Assembly: GCF_021155765.1 (NCBI RefSeq)
Contig: NC_060107.1
Location: forward strand, 14,060,501 to 14,124,500
Length of the DNA: 64,000 nt
From: Diprion similis
Lineage: Eukaryota; Arthropoda; Insecta; Hymenoptera; Diprionidae
Direction: 5' to 3'
A program made the translations under genes and the position numbers. The notes under the pieces are model-generated. The model was not told where the DNA came from and did no database searches. It saw only the letters and a program-made list of their open reading frames with translations. Positions 39,519-53,778 of the stretch are shown here, piece after piece (position 1 is the first letter of the stretch; the number at the start of each line of letters is the position of its first letter).

Positions 39519-40589
39519 AGGATATTTATTTGCTCGCGGGGTAATACCCTTTAGCGACCATAGAAATATGAAAAAGACAGCAAAAATATATATATAATAT
39601 AACGTAAAGTGGTCGGTGAACCGTAACAATAGAATTAAACATCATACTAGCACTAGAGACAAATAATAATATGTGAAAAGAAGAAGCAACAATACAAATT
39701 TATATCCAACTGTTTTTAAGTAGTAGATCTATTGCCTATGGACCGAGTCTTCCGATATGTTGGATTTCGATACTTCATCTCTGGTTTTCCATAGTTTACC
39801 AATTCCATGATAGCCATTCAACCACTTGGTTTGAACATGATTTTGGTACTAGTAACGCATAAAAGGCCAGTTTGGTCGAGAGTGGCAGAAAGTCTGACGC
39901 AATATCTACAGACGTAAATTGATTTTTAAAGAGGCCTTAAGCAACATTCGATAACCGATGATCGAATAACGATTTTACGGGATACGTTCAGGTGGGTTAT
40001 ACCAATTCGGGCCTCGTGGTCAAGACACCTGCCGCGCTGCGACAACACCTCCGACGATGAAAACTGTGCGTATATAATACGAGTGGGTGGTAAACCTGCA
40101 TCCTGGCTCAAACACCCGATATTTACTGGGCAATAATTTGCTCGAAATTAACGCGCTATAACCTTCTCATTAGGGGTTCTTTACCACCTGGACGAGGCTC
40201 GTACTCCTGCAGGCTAATATTTTTACGGTATGTTACGAGCCGAAGGACGCCTTCGCCGAGCCGCAAGCTCTCTGAGCCGGAGTCAGAGAAACGCTTGCAT
40301 ATATTTAAATATTATCATAAACGTTTACCACGTCGTATTAATGAGTCGCGACGACGCGGATGCGGATATCCCGTTGATCGTCAATCGTACGGGAAAGAAT
40401 ATCTCATCAAGGTGATGCGGTGAAAGTTTTAAAAGTGCCAAGAATTTTGTGATGCCACGTTTGCTGGAATTTTGAGAAAAAAATAATTTTTATGTTTTTC
40501 AAAATTAAAATTACTGCCATGAGTATAGTGGTTACTCTTCCGATCGACTACGTAATTAGGGTTGTGCCAATAGTTGGTCTGATCGAATC
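39519..40589. other. Non-coding region
   Basis: No gene recognised; open frames are at most about 61 codons. Confidence 0.4.
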
Positions 40590-41560
40590 GAATTTTCGAA
40601 TATACGAACAATTTGAGTCTTCGAGTAATTCAGGTTTTCGAATAATTTTAATAATTTGAATAATGCGAATACTCGATCTATTTTAGTATTTCACACACGC
40701 ACACACCGAAAAAAAATTTTTGAATTTACTAAATATGCTTATCAAACATGGGGTTTGAAAAATTTTGTTTGTTCGAATAAATGTATTGTCTCTTGATAAC
40801 ACAAATTATTGTTTTCATCACTTTCTTTTTTAATCGAATAAACTTTTTTCTAAATAGAAAGAACATTTCTTTCATCATATTTGGTAAATATAACACATTC
40901 TCTGTTTGTTTAAATAGTCCGAATTGTTTCAATGTCAAAATGTCAATTTTTTTCTGTTTTGAAACTAGATAGTGAAACTGAAAGTTTCATCGTCAAAGTT
41001 AGACGTTCCTATTTAAAAGAAAACACGTTTGTTATAATGTGTAAACTAGAGAAACAGAAAACAGACGAAACAGAAATCATGTGATCTCTTTTCTTGTTCG
41101 TGGCAAATGGTTATTGTGGATGATATAAGCAACTACCTGATCTCACAATATGTGCTATACTTTGGCACGTGTGACGTGATATCGTTATAGTTTTCAATTT
41201 GCTGTATAATTCAAGTACATTTTTCTTCAATCGGAAAAGAAAAAATATGAATGGAGTATTTTTGGCTTTACGAAAAAATCTAAATAAATCAAATGTAATT
41301 TCTCAAAATTATAATAAGTAAATTTTAAGTCGAAAAATTAATAAATTTGAACAATGCCAAATTTCTGAAATGAGAGAAAGTTCAAAACAAGTGTCAACTC
41401 AGACAAAAGCTTTCATGAGATTCCGACCGAATTATTCACGAAATTTCAATCATGCAAACTCGGATTTGGCTACCAAAAAAAAAAAAAAAAAAAAAAATCG
41501 AATTATTCAAAGGCTCAAATTATCCGACTCAATTTGTTCGGTATCTCGAATTAGCAAGTC
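40590..41560. mobile_element. Possible degenerate DNA transposon with inverted ends (about 970 bp)
   Basis: The left end has GAACAATTTGAGTC then CGAATAATTTTAATAATTTG. The right end, read on the minus strand, has GAACAAATTGAGTC then TTTGAATAATTCG. The interior is very AT-rich with no transposase frame. The sequence just outside the left end (GGGTTGTGCCAA) is reminiscent of some hAT termini, but exact ends were not fixed. Confidence 0.35.
41475..41497. repeat. Poly(A) run
   Basis: An uninterrupted run of 23 A residues. Confidence 0.9.
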
Positions 41561-44500
41561 CTTAATTGTAACGTTAAAACACTCGTCGAGTCAGGTCCTT
41601 ACAACCTACTGGATTCGGCGAAGTCCGTGAAAACCGATCTGCTTAACGCGCTGGGCTGATGAAAAGAAGAGCAAAAATGATATTGTAAAAAAAACGTTGA
41701 TCCGAGCAGAAGATAAAATCGGCAGGTCTATCCGTTGGAAAGGTTGTTAGTGAACCGGCAATTTCCCAATTAAAAATAGTTGGAACTCGCTCGGTTGGAT
41801 GTGCGTGCGAAGGGTATATAAGGCACGGGTGTCAGGTGTGGTTTTACTTTTTCTACTTCTTTTTTCTTTAATTCTTTCTCTCTTTCTCTCTCTGCTCTCT
41901 TTCTCTTTCTCTTTTCCCCGCATAAGCAGCAACGCGCGATCAAGTTCTAATGGAAGAAACGGACGTAGTGATAGTGTGGAGTCATCGGCTACCTGTGAAC
42001 CTGCTCACACCTACAATCGCGGGGTGCGAGAATCAGTGGGGATCCTGATCGACGCCCTTCCTCCATATACCAAAGCGGCCGACTCACCCTCTGAGTGTTG
42101 TTAATATCTATTCCTGCTTCATTATTTCATTATCTTTTTATTATACTCGAATGCTATATGTGTATTATATACAAAAATGATCCAGCTAACTACTTTTGTG
42201 ATCTTATTTATCCCCATCGGTACACATCTCTATACATGTACTATAGCTATAATAGCTATAACTCCACAACTTAGAAAAATTTGTCTTGTAAACTCTGATT
42301 TTTTAACAGGATCAGGTCGCCGACCCTAAAGCTGCAGCTTGTACTGTAGGCGGAACTCGAAAAACAATTTTTACTGTTTCGCGAATCTTTTCTCAAGACT
42401 GCTCTGAGAAAGGTTTCATTTTTTTATAGTCACTAAGAAATTCTAGTAAAATTGAGGTATGACAAGACAATATGATGGTTCAAGTAACTATTCAGTGTGA
42501 TTATAGTTGTCAACTAACCGAATATTTCGGAACTACAAATTTTTCGCTTATGGTTAAAAAATGAAAATATAGTTGAGAATTGTATTATAGTTACCAAGCC
42601 AGAAGTATCTGTTACCGTGTACCAGTAATATTCCCGATGCCAAATATTTCGCGACTCATCAGGAGCTGGAATTGGGAAGAAATGAAGTATACGCTAAATA
42701 GCATTTTTAAACGAGGCAATAACAGTTATACTCACAATGTGTATTAACGTATAATAATTTATAATTAGAAAACTGTATAATGAACCTGTAAGTACATTGG
42801 CAGGAGGGGAATCGGTGTTGAAGGAGAAGCCAAGGATGTTTCCAAGTTTCTCAAGTCGTGTCAGCGATATGAAGGCCGGCGCTGAGTTGACTAAAAATTA
42901 TAAAAATTAATCATCAATATTCCGCAGAGTCAGCGCCGTAGTTACGGATTATGGTGCCCTGGGCTGGTTAGAAGACCAAAGCCCAAACTCTAAAAATGAC
43001 GATAAAAAATTTTCCACACCCCAACTACACTTGAGTATACAGAATGAGGTTTAATCGGTAATTTGCGTTTTTTAGAACGTTTTTTTTTTTACGAAAAAGC
43101 TGTATTTATAATATGTTTGACCTAAAATGACGCGCGTTTTTATCCGGGGCAATTACATGGTTTTCATTACTATAGCAGCGAACATACAAGTGCTGTCGAA
43201 AAAAGTTTGAGACAAAAAATGTTTGACTTTTAACTTTCCGTGAAACTTGTTGTACATGTTTTTTCTTATCTCAATAGTAACCGATATATTTTATATCGAA
43301 ATTTATAACTCTATGTCTTTTTAGTTCTCCACTGTGCTTATCATACTGTTGATGAATGTATTATAATTATTTATATCGGTAAATATAATGAAGTTTAGAG
43401 ACAAGAGTATGAGACAATTTTTATCAAAAATCAAAAGATAAAAATTATTCGTTTTGGAACTTTTTTAGATTCAGATTACACATATCGTAATACAAGAAAA
43501 CAAACTATCGAAATGATCCTATTTTGTATAGGTATGTATTTAAACGCGCACACTTGATGGTGGATAAAATATATGAAAAAATCGCACAATTACTCGAACA
43601 TTTGTTAGGAGATTTAATGTGAATAATTATTGACAGAAATTTGAAATTTCTAACCCATCACCAATTTACTCTTATTTTGTTAGTTCAGTTTTCGAAGATT
43701 GTGGAGCTTGCATAAAGTGCCCTATTTTCGAAGGTGCGGTAAAACGACTCTGGCGCATGCGCATTTCTGAAGAACTCAATTTTACGCGCTGTCAGTAGCA
43801 AGTTCGTTGCTTCTCGAATTGATCACAGCACTCATCTTTGCGGTTCACTCTGCTATCTTCACACCCATCGGAAATCATCTACTTTCCGCATTTATGACAC
43901 AATATACTCTTTTTAACTTCGAATTAGAACAGCCACTTAAAAAATTCAAGTAACAGACGTACCAAGTCACAATAACTTCAGTCAAGTCAATTCACATGCC
44001 CCCCTTTAACATGAGTCTGGACCGCGATCATTAAACGCTTCAGCGTAGGTTATCACAACGAAACGACTCCTCGGCCAAATCCATATAACTTGGCAACACG
44101 GGCAGTTCCAGCTCATCGTGAGGACTTTAAGCGCGCTACCCATCAATAAATAACTCGTACCAATATTTCTCCCCCTAAGCGGTAGGCAACCCAACATACT
44201 GCGGCGTTCACTCGGAAACACCCTGTACCTTACCTACGTCGCCCTCATACCTATATCCATATTCTGTACATACGGAAGATACATTTGTATCTACCCATGG
44301 CAACGTAGTTGTTATCGTAGATTTTTTTTTCTTTTGTTTTCCGTGAAATGGCGCCCCCAACAGAAGGGTGCTCTGGGTAGGCATCTCGTTCCCCTGCCCT
44401 AAGCTACGGTGCTGTTCAGAGTACTCGAAAAGCCCGAAGGAAACTTGTTAGCGATTGGGTAGCCGTAGCCCGAGGCTGAAGGCCTCGGGGTCCGCAAGAG

Positions 44501-44580
44501 GAAAGGAGGTGGGGGTGCACAGGGTGAGTTGGGCCTGGCTTTTGAGTCTTGCACGCGCTCTTCTCGCGGTTCGCGTATTC
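41561..44580. other. Non-coding region with a pyrimidine-rich tract
   Basis: No gene supported. A CT/T-rich tract lies at 41848-41918. A MITE-like fragment may exist near 42890-42980 (GCGCCGTAGTTACGG... GGTGCCCTGGGCTGG), which loosely resembles 58830-58880 (GGCGTAATTATTAGC... GGCGCCTTGGGTGG). Confidence 0.4.
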
Positions 44581-44599
44581 CCCCCCCCCCCCCCCCCCC
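44581..44599. repeat. Poly(C) tract
   Basis: 19 consecutive C residues on the plus strand, in a locally GC-rich patch (about 44340-44620). Confidence 0.9.
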
Positions 44600-47500
44600 T
44601 CTCCTTCTTCCCCCAACGGGGGTACTAATTAATTACTGTGATTAATCAGAAAAGTTCGTAATTAGAAAGTTTCTTGGGTGAAAATTAAAATGGCGGGCGA
44701 GTGAGTGAGTGACGAGCTCAACTCTGTGGAACTTCCCGCGGTCCTCCCGTGGCCCCTTCGTACTTCCTGCCGAATCCCGACTACGGAGAACTAACACTAA
44801 ACTCCGCGGAGCGCCTCTAGTCCCCGATAAACTCATTAATTAAGGCAGATCGTATACCCTGCGGCCGCGTATATCACGATGAGTGAGGGTTTCCACCCGG
44901 CATTTGCTGTCGCTTCGCTTCTGCCTCTGCCTTCGTAGGAACGTTAGAAAATGGAGGATGTTGCAGCCATGTTTTTCCGTATTCCGATAAAGACTTTTGG
45001 TCCACAGTAATGCAGGCACACCTGCAGATAAACATCTCCTAGGACTATGTTAGTTTTCCATGTTTTTTGGTTATAAAATGAATAGTTTTTATCATAGTCA
45101 AACAACCTACCGCGTTTTTGTTATTCATGTTACTATACACATGAAAAGAAGGGTGTGTATTTCAATTTACACTCTACTGTAGGTCCAAAAATTTTCCCTC
45201 ATTACAGAAAGTTCGGTCACTTGCCGTGACTCTTTTACTTTATTATGTCCAAGTATAACGCAGAATTGGCACAAGTGTTGCCAAGTCCATCATCAACGAT
45301 GTTACAAAACCAATATGAATACTTCAGTCGAGGCTTTTTGTAACGTACAAATTAAGTGCCTCTGGAAAAGGTACCCGTGAGCCTTGACATTCCGAATGAC
45401 ATGCACCCTGTGTAAAAGGGTATAAAGTTTATCCCCCAGGCCACCCTTAGCATATATTCAAATAATGGCAACCTGGTAATCAGAATATGGAATCGCTGAA
45501 GAACTAATACACGATAAATCCTTTATTTGCAATTTATTGACCTGCTATTTGTATGCGCGATGGTGCAAAGACTGCACGGAAGTGATAGTAAAAGGCTGAA
45601 TTTTTAATCGATTCATTGCACCAAATTCACGCAGATATCTAAATAAGTATCTATAAGATTGTCGGAAAAATTTTACGATCAGAAGGTATCGTCGAATCAA
45701 ATTTGAGCGAAGAGAAAGGAAACGGAAAACAACATTTTCCATGACGACGGGGTGACAGAAGCGCCCGAGTGGAGCAGAAACAGAAACAGATTGAATTCCT
45801 GGCCCCCTCGCCACAGAGTCAGGATCATTTTTTAGGTTCATCTGCGGGGATTACGGCAATCATGCCACGCACACCCCAACTCTCCGGGCTTGAGAGCTGT
45901 AATTCTTCGACGACCCCTCTATCGAGTGGCACCCCTGACCGCGGATTGAAATTCATAGTTATACCGCACAGGGGTCGGTCCCACCCCCGATTTCATTATT
46001 TTAATCGGAACTGCATCCACCTCGTCAATCACCCTGTGGTGACACTGGAATGCGTTTTGACTCTTGGCGAATGTTTCCTTCTTTTGCGACTTCTTGCAAG
46101 CACTAAGGACTTGAAAAACAGCATGAAAAAATTAATCAGCATCAAAAGACGATGTTAAATAAGTGTTGATTCTGACTCCCAAGTGTAAAGTGAACGAACC
46201 TTGAATAATCATTGTTAACGTCCTCTGCAGATGACAGGAAATACACTTTTCTGTATTAACATAATATTCGTGTTATAATCGTAATAACAGATCTCAAGCA
46301 AAATATGATTAACTATTCTCCATTTTTACACACAAACGTTAAATATTCAGAAATCAACCCATTCGTAAACCATAACCCCTTGACGAAACAAAATTTTATT
46401 TATTTGTTGACCGGTGTTTTTCAAGCTCAATTCACTTCACACTTGGGGGGCCGGATTTGACACTGTTTTAACATCTTTCATTGCGAATTCAATTCTGTAT
46501 AATCTTGCAAATTATAACCCTGTGATATCCCCATGGGTCCTTCACCGAGTACCTGGCCAAATAGACGCAGACTGTCGTGTAGGAAAGATTCGAGAATGCG
46601 TATAGAGAAAAACACTCGTGACGTGGATCATAAAACGGCGGTATTATAACTTGTTTTTACGCCAGGAGCCATGCGGCATCGAGTTTACGCACATATCCCG
46701 CAGAGAACTGGCATTGTCCTGGAAGGCACTCGGCGATGATTTGTGACCCGTTGTCGACCCTGGTGAGTTTTAATTTTGGGATATTGGCAACATTACCGTT
46801 GGGGAAGGGCTCGTAACTCTGACAGAGAGGGGCGGGTGTAGCTACTTTGGTCCGCGGAACTCTTGCAGCACCCGGACGGCACCTTGCGGGGAATTCGTGT
46901 TCGTATGGTAGTTGTTAACGGTTCAGCTTGAGGTTGGACTCCCCCGGCTGCAGGGCGAGCCGTTGGGGGAGGGACTGAAGGGCTTTGGGGTTGGACCGAG
47001 ATCTTTTAATTTGAGGCCAAATTCCTCTTGAGGGTAAAGCGCGGGGAGCCACGAAAGAGCGGTTGGATGGGTCGGGTCGTTGGGTCCTCGGATTGTGGGA
47101 TCGGCGGATCGTCGGAAGGGTGGTTGTTTCCTACCCTTACCACCCCTACCTCATCCTACCCCCACCTCGCCCCTCCATAGAATGTATCTGCACCAGAGTC
47201 ACCGATTTACGAGCCCTACGGAACAACCTCACGATGCTTGTCGGCGCCCTACATAATAATATCCGGGTATAATACCTGTGACATTCGTAATTCTTCATCG
47301 CCTTAGAGATTGTTCATTAATTACGTAGGGACGATTTAGTCATTCTTGACCCCCACCCCCATGCAAGGACACATAATATTTCTCGCCCCCCCCTTCTTAC
47401 GAAATATTTTACCTAGATCTTCTCTAGAAAGCATTAAATAGTTATGTATCGTTAGAAAAGGTTCAGTTACACCAATACACGTTATTATTCCACATTAATC

Positions 47501-47817
47501 AGAGATTTTTATTTTTTACAATATAATCATTTAGTCTGTGAAAAATGCGTGTGATGATTGAAGATAAGATTTGAAACAATCTTGAAGTAAGGAAACTAAT
47601 CAGTCAAAAAACTACAAACGGGGAATACCTTGCGTAACATAATGAACGACTAAATTTTAAACAATTTTTAAGGAAATCAGTTAAAGAGTGAAACCCAGTT
47701 CAGTTCAGATCATCAATTGTCGGCTCCCAGGCAAATTTCGACTCGTAGTAAAATATCATGTAAGAATGGCTTTACCCCCCCATCCCTCCCGAGGTAAGGT
47801 CACTTTGAGATTTTTAA
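44600..47817. other. Non-coding region
   Basis: The longest open frame (45769-46158, 129 codons) starts with GTG and has no recognisable domain or splice support. I see no gene here. Confidence 0.4.
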
Positions 47818-47835
47818 CCCCCCCCCCCCCCCCCC
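47818..47835. repeat. Poly(C) tract
   Basis: 18 consecutive C residues followed by a short CT-rich stretch. Confidence 0.9.
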
Positions 47836-50800
47836 TCCTCACTCCCCCTCGAAACCCTTACGTAATTCATGAACGGCTTTGCGTCACACTGCAATTACGA
47901 GATCGACTTAGGATGTATGTTTTAGTGCTTTGCTGATATTCCATTTATCCAGGTATATGTGAAACTAATCCTAATGCGAATGCCTTAGTAGATCTTTTTT
48001 ATCAATTGTACTTCCAATAGTACTGGTAATCTAGTTTATGTATGCCAAGGGACCATTCTTTCAAGTTAGTCATAAATTCAACAGTTAAGAATCCATATGT
48101 AAATGAGAAGAAACCTACATACTGAGTTAAATATATATATTCTTTGAAATCACGAGGTATAAGACGACAGAAATCGTTGGAAATCATTGTGAATAAGAGA
48201 TGAATAGAAATCAGGCAACATTACTGTTAATGAATTGAAACAATTGATTTGATTTCCAAGCGAATGGCCCCTTGAGTACGTCAGGAAAATTTGATTGCAT
48301 TGCACGTTGAAATTTTTGGAGTTTAAAAGTAGGTTCCATACTGCTAGAACGGAGCGAAGAAATATATCAGTTACCATCCGGAGACCGTACAAGGAAATCC
48401 AGCATGTATATTGCCACGATGTTATAATATTGTTAGAAACCACGGCTATCGGATAAAAAAAAAAAGAATTAGGACATCTCGCTGCTATAAAGATGAAAAG
48501 GCAATTCAAAAAAATATACCCCTTATACGAGTTAAGATCGTGATCATCGAGGCAAAGAGGCATAATTAATTATCATATAAACAAACATTTCTGTCTTTTT
48601 AAAACGTACCTTTAACCGCAGTTTCCATACTATGATAACGATATGGAAACAGGTTTCAATCTTTCCATAAAATGCATAATATTTTCAGCGCATTTTGTGT
48701 ACGTATGTACGTATTTCCGTCCTAATGTGCTGCTGCAGGAACGTCGTTCGCTTCTCGAGGAAGACGAGCGGTCCTCTCGCCTCTTCACGTAAAAACGTGT
48801 CCTAAGCAACTGACTGTACGTACGTACCTACGTCTCGATGATTTACGTGTAGGTGTGAATGTATGCGTGTACCTGCAGGGAACGCGCGACGCGTATGCAA
48901 AGCAGACAGTCTTTTGATCCACGTGATAGGACGTGTTCGGTGCCGGAGCTAGTCGCCCAAAGGGTTCTTATTTTCGATGCGCACGTACGTATAACTACAT
49001 GCGGTAACATGAAATTTATTCAGAAATATCAACTAGGGATGTAATTTACTTATTTAATACTTTTCTTATCGAATAAAATTTATTTCAATATAATGGCTCG
49101 TTATTGGGGCCCCATCGACTCGATATCACAGCCCAAGTACACGTTATATAATGCCCTGCTGCTAGTGCCGGGATAAGGATAAGGCTTACGATTAGAATAA
49201 CACTAACTTATGGCTAATTAGATCTGCGTTCCTTTTAACGTCCGGGGTGTATATCGGTTTGTTGTGAATCGTAGCTTATCCATAAACATACACCCACTAC
49301 GGTTTGAGGCAAATCGACGTCGTCCACTGTGACCCATATCTGATCTACGGCCGTTTTCTATGTCCAGGGTAAGCTTCTGGGATTTGTAAGAGTTACAGCT
49401 ACTTCAGCTGGGAATTGTAGCACGATATCATTCAAGTTGGAACTATTCTCGAACGTGCCATTGCTTGACTAAGCTGCTGTGCTGAGCAAAGGATATTTCT
49501 GAACACTCCTAACGCGCCAGGAATCGGATGGCGTACCTAACTGTCGTTTACAACAAAGAACTAACCGCTAGTGGGTGCAATGCTGCTTCGATAGATGGAG
49601 CAGAGGTAACGTAGGGATCTGCATTCTGCATCGCGAGCCTCTCTCGTAGCCAATGTTGTCGGAGAGATTACCCATATTCATATCGTTAATTACTTTTAGT
49701 CGAATATTATAAGCATGAGGAGCAATACTTACTTCAAAAAATACTCAAGTACTACTATATTTACAAAAATTGAGTCAAGTCCAAAGGACAGGCATAAAAA
49801 TTATGTAGAAGTCGTTGTAAAACAAGCAAAAATTGTAAACAATAAAAACTTGTGAACCTTGAACCTTGAATCTTTTTACAGTCAATACCCGACACTCCGC
49901 CAGTGGACAAAATCCATCGAAAATTGGACCAAATGTTAATCAATATCGTATTTTTGAATGCGCGGACAGAAAGAATCGGTTAAATCGACTAAATGGGCGA
50001 CAATTTAGTCGCTGAAAACCTGCAACTGAACATTAGTTGACGTAACTGGAAAAGAATTAACCACCGTTTCAAAAATTTTGAGAGGTGCAAGGTTTTTTGT
50101 GTAACGTCAAGATCTCTTAGATAGACTTTCTACATTTACGTCAGACATTCTTAAATATTTGAAAAGCTAAAATTTGACAGTCTGAAAAGCAAGAAAATAG
50201 ATACGTATTATCATTTCTCTAAACATCCGTCCAATTTTCATATCACACGAAAGCTCGTAAACTGTATTTCTAAACCATTTTCTTCCTCATTTCCAACAAC
50301 GAGTGACCCGACTTGAATAGAAGCGACAAACTCGAGCGTCACAGAGTCTCAAAACCAATATCGCAAATCCTAATAGAAATCCAAAGATTAATTAAGTGTC
50401 CTATTTACGCGCGAACCCCACAGCTTGCTTCACACGCGTCAGCGACGTGCCCCGAGGGAGTCAGGCTTGCCAACGTAAAGCTGACACCTACCACCACAAG
50501 CAAAGCGTTCACTATTACTTCTGTGCACAGCTTCTGTGTGTATCATATACTATTTACGTTGGTGCCACTATCCCGCGGTCACCGATGATCCTCCTACACC
50601 CGATGCACCCACTGCTCGAGCGATAATGAGAATGCGGGGGAACGTTTAAACCGATCATCCCTTGCCCAACCTAGGGCGTCCCCAAACGTCCCGGTCCCTG
50701 CTGCCACAAGGGTGCTCCTGCTAAGCTGACAATATTGATGGAATTAATTATGGGTATGTCCATACTCTGTTCCCTAAACTTATTTTCGATTGCTTCTTAA

Positions 50801-50965
50801 TTGTTTTTTGCAGGTATCGTCGCCGTTTCGTGATATCCAGTCTACGGAGGTCAGTTTTGACAAAGACCAATTACCACATTTGAATGTCTTCCGTGATTTG
50901 ATGCGTAAAATATATTCTTTTTCCGATTGTTATACGGTATCGGCAGTACGTAATTCGTTCCGACC
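47836..50965. other. Non-coding region
   Basis: No supportable gene, RNA or element. A short hairpin (CGACTAAAT...ATTTAGTCG) occurs at about 49987-50012. Confidence 0.4.
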
Positions 50966-50969
50966 TTAA

Positions 50970-51336
50970 GGGGACACGTCAGTGAAACTTTGAAATTTTT
51001 CGATTAATATGAAATTTCATCTCATCAATAAATTTCCAGGAATCAAAGATTTTGCTCACTGTTCGAGTTGATTGCATTCAGTACGTTCCTAGATCTTGGT
51101 TTAGATGACGTCGTAAATTGATCGTCTTCAAAAAGATCTATACCTCACACCTTAACTTATGAAAACTTGAAACAATTTCACAGCTATCTTGCTATCTTGG
51201 AGAATAAAAGTTGGTATCCATTTCGCAATGCAATGATATTAGTCACACAGGAAAATACTTGTTTTACAAAACTTAAGTCCAACAATTGAAATTTCATTTC
51301 CGAAGAAAAAGTTTGAAATATCACTAACGTGTCCCT
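50970..51336. mobile_element. TTAA-flanked MITE (367 bp)
   Basis: TTAA at 50966-50969 and 51337-51340 flank terminal inverted repeats. The left end is GGGGACACGTCAGTGAAACT. The right end, read inward on the minus strand, is AGGGACACGTTAGTGATATT. The inner arms also match (AACTTTGAAATTT against its partner near 51290-51320). No coding capacity. The TTAA target and GGGACACGT ends fit a piggyBac-type non-autonomous element. Confidence 0.75.
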
Positions 51337-51340
51337 TTAA

Positions 51341-52467
51341 GAAAATTAAGTTACAATTCTGAAATAATCCCCAAATAATATAGTGCAGATGTGTCCCCGA
51401 TGCAGGACGAGTAGTCTACGCATGAAAAATTTGCATAAGCAGGGTGGAAAATCCTGACTGAGTCGTGGCTCGTCGTACATCAACGCCCTTCCAAAGCCTC
51501 CCCCAAACATCAGAGTCTCTGCGACGTGATAATTATGCGCCATCTTCATGAGTAGGTACCTCACACATTACACTTTCTGGTTGTCTGTTTGGCGTTGAAT
51601 CGGCACAGTTTTAACCGACACCCCCGCAGTCTTCCTCCCTATGGTGACGATGCACACACGTGTCTTTTACGTGTCTCGATGCACGTAAGTATGGCTGGCG
51701 ACAACGGCAGGCGGGATGGGAATGGAAACGGGGATTTGAACCAGCTGGGCCGCCTTCTCAACCCGCCGCCTGCCACCGAGGGTAACATTGTAATTTCAGA
51801 TAAGCGTCTCCCAGGAGACACGCATTGTGCGCAACCCCTACGCGCGCGCGTTCTCGCGTATATATAACCGTTCATTTACGCGCGAACGACGCACGATATC
51901 TCGCACCCGCGGATCCAGCCTGCGCCAGGTTTCGGCTAGGCCTACCACTCTCTTCCTCTCCTCTGTCTTATTTCAGAAGTTCGACATCTCGCCGGCTCGT
52001 TTTGTCGCGGGTAGGTAGATAGGTTACAGTAGGTAGGTACTCGGTTACAATTTGATCGGGGAATTCGATAAGTGCACGAAGGTGCCAGGATCACTAGCAC
52101 TTCGTGGGGAATTGATAATGGTGGACTAAATTATCTGGACACCTTGATCACCGTTCGGAATACCTCTTCAAATTGTCTTGCATGGTAGTGTAGAAGGTTT
52201 TGGTTTGGAGTACCTGATTTGGTCAGCATGACTTTATGACCTGTACTACATACACAGAAATGAAGTTTACAAATTTCTTATATCCACTGCGTTTAGTTTG
52301 ACCGGATATCAAATTGTCTGCGATAGAGAAAGGTCCGACAGCCTTTTAACTCCAAGAGGCTATGTCTCGAAGGTGCAGCTGCAGGTGATTTTAAACTGGC
52401 AAATAGGTATTCAAACAGATCTGCAAATTGGTTCAGCAGAACTCTGTACCATGAAATTGCACGCCCC
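51341..52467. other. Non-coding region with a moderately GC-rich patch
   Basis: A more GC-rich segment (about 51640-51990) has alternating CG dinucleotides and several 60-90 codon open frames on both strands. None is recognisable. Confidence 0.35.
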
Positions 52468-52471
52468 TTAA

Positions 52472-52714
52472 GGTGCTTATAAAGACCCGTTGTACACCTC
52501 GAAAACGCGGGGATGCAAAATTTCTATACCGCTCAAGCGATCAGAGTGAAACTTGGGCAGTTGATGCCTTATTTTTGAAGAAAGTGGAGCGTCTTTTTAC
52601 TTTTTCAAAATTTGGAAAAAAAATTTACAGATTGGTTACCACCCACAGAAATGGGCCAAATTTTCACAGTTACACCGAATGGATCGAGGTGTATGACGCT
52701 TCTTTATAAGCAAC
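52472..52714. mobile_element. Short TTAA-flanked relative of the 62-kb foldback (243 bp)
   Basis: TTAA at 52468-52471 and 52715-52718 flank GGTGCTTATAAAGACCCG (left) and a right end with CTTTATAAGC. The sequence matches the left arm of the 62.4-kb element almost throughout, including CGAAAACGCGGGGAT, ACCGCTCAAGCGATCAGAGT and AAAGTGGAGCG. It stops after the GAATGGATCGA segment, where it has its own inverted right end. A compact, probably internally deleted, family member. Confidence 0.85.
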
Positions 52715-53418
52715 TTAAGACATAAAAAACCTTTAAAACCGCCTTTTTTAAAGTGTATCCTACATACCTCCTCAAGGATTCCAACACCTGATTCAGCATC
52801 GTCCCCATCTGTAGGTAATTTCATCTCTCTATTTGATATAAATAACACCACCATACGTCTCTATTACTTGGCTGATCAAACATCTCCTTGCGCGTCCTAA
52901 TATAAAGAGGGTTGGGGGAAAGCCGGGCGTGTAATTTCGCACGGAAATCAGGGAGCCAACAGTCCTGCGCCGAGTTCGAGGTCCTCCTGGGTCGGCGTCT
53001 TACAAGGTGTCGGCTACCGGCTGCCCGGGGCCCGTGCAACCCGAATGACGGCGAAAACGACGGCCAGGGGGTCCAATGGACTCCTGGGGGGATGCAGGGG
53101 CCCTCGGACGAAACACGCAAGTCGATCCGGCACGCAAGGCGAGCCACATCGCACCTAAGGTAATCGAGAGAATATTCAAACACGCGAGGGACATCGGTCA
53201 GGATTGGCGTCGGCCTTAGCGAAGGAGCTGAGAAATGTGTCAGGATGCAGACGATGCGCGGAAAATGGAAACTCGGGATGGTCGAATTTGGGAACTGTAA
53301 TTGAGGATCATCGGTCGAGGTGGAGGAATTAGGCGAGATTCTTATACCTCGGGATGCTTTTTCATTATTTTAAAGTGAAATTGGTATGATTTTCAAAAGC
53401 AGCCTTCAATAGCTCTTT
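52715..53418. other. Non-coding region with a GC-rich stretch
   Basis: A GC-rich stretch near 52910-53160 has short open frames on both strands but no recognised protein. Confidence 0.35.
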
Positions 53419-53544
53419 ATGTGGCATGCCCGTAAACCGCCTGTTTTTTTGGCAAGGATAAAGATTTCAGGACGAACTGAAGGCGAGCCGGAACCGAGTA
53501 CTGAAATTATCCGAGCCAAAAAACGGTTTACGGGCATGCCACAT
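53419..53544. repeat. Perfect 21-bp inverted repeat (126 bp)
   Basis: The arm at 53419-53439 (ATGTGGCATGCCCGTAAACC plus G) is the perfect reverse complement of 53524-53544. The centre is 84 bp. It lies 8 bp from a second, unrelated perfect inverted repeat. Confidence 0.85.
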
Positions 53545-53552
53545 ACAATGTT

Positions 53553-53778
53553 TTTTACGGTATGGGCATTGAAAAGCAAAACGAAGAGTGAGGTTATGTC
53601 GCGATCTGTTCGACGAAGCTACTTTATTCGGCAGTTTGGGATGCGCACTTCGAACTGCGCGTCAAAACTGCGGAATAAAGACTTTATTCCGCAACTTTTT
53701 TCGCTGCCGTATAAAGCGTCACTTTACGGAACGAAAACTGCCACAAAAAGTGGACTTTTCAATGCCCATACCGTAAAA
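53553..53778. repeat. Perfect 24-bp inverted repeat with internal palindromes (226 bp)
   Basis: TTTTACGGTATGGGCATTGA with AAAG (53553-53576) is perfectly mirrored at 53755-53778. The centre has variants of AACTGCGGAATAAAG in alternating orientation, including a near-perfect 23-bp palindrome at 53670-53692. This suggests a foldback element. Confidence 0.85.
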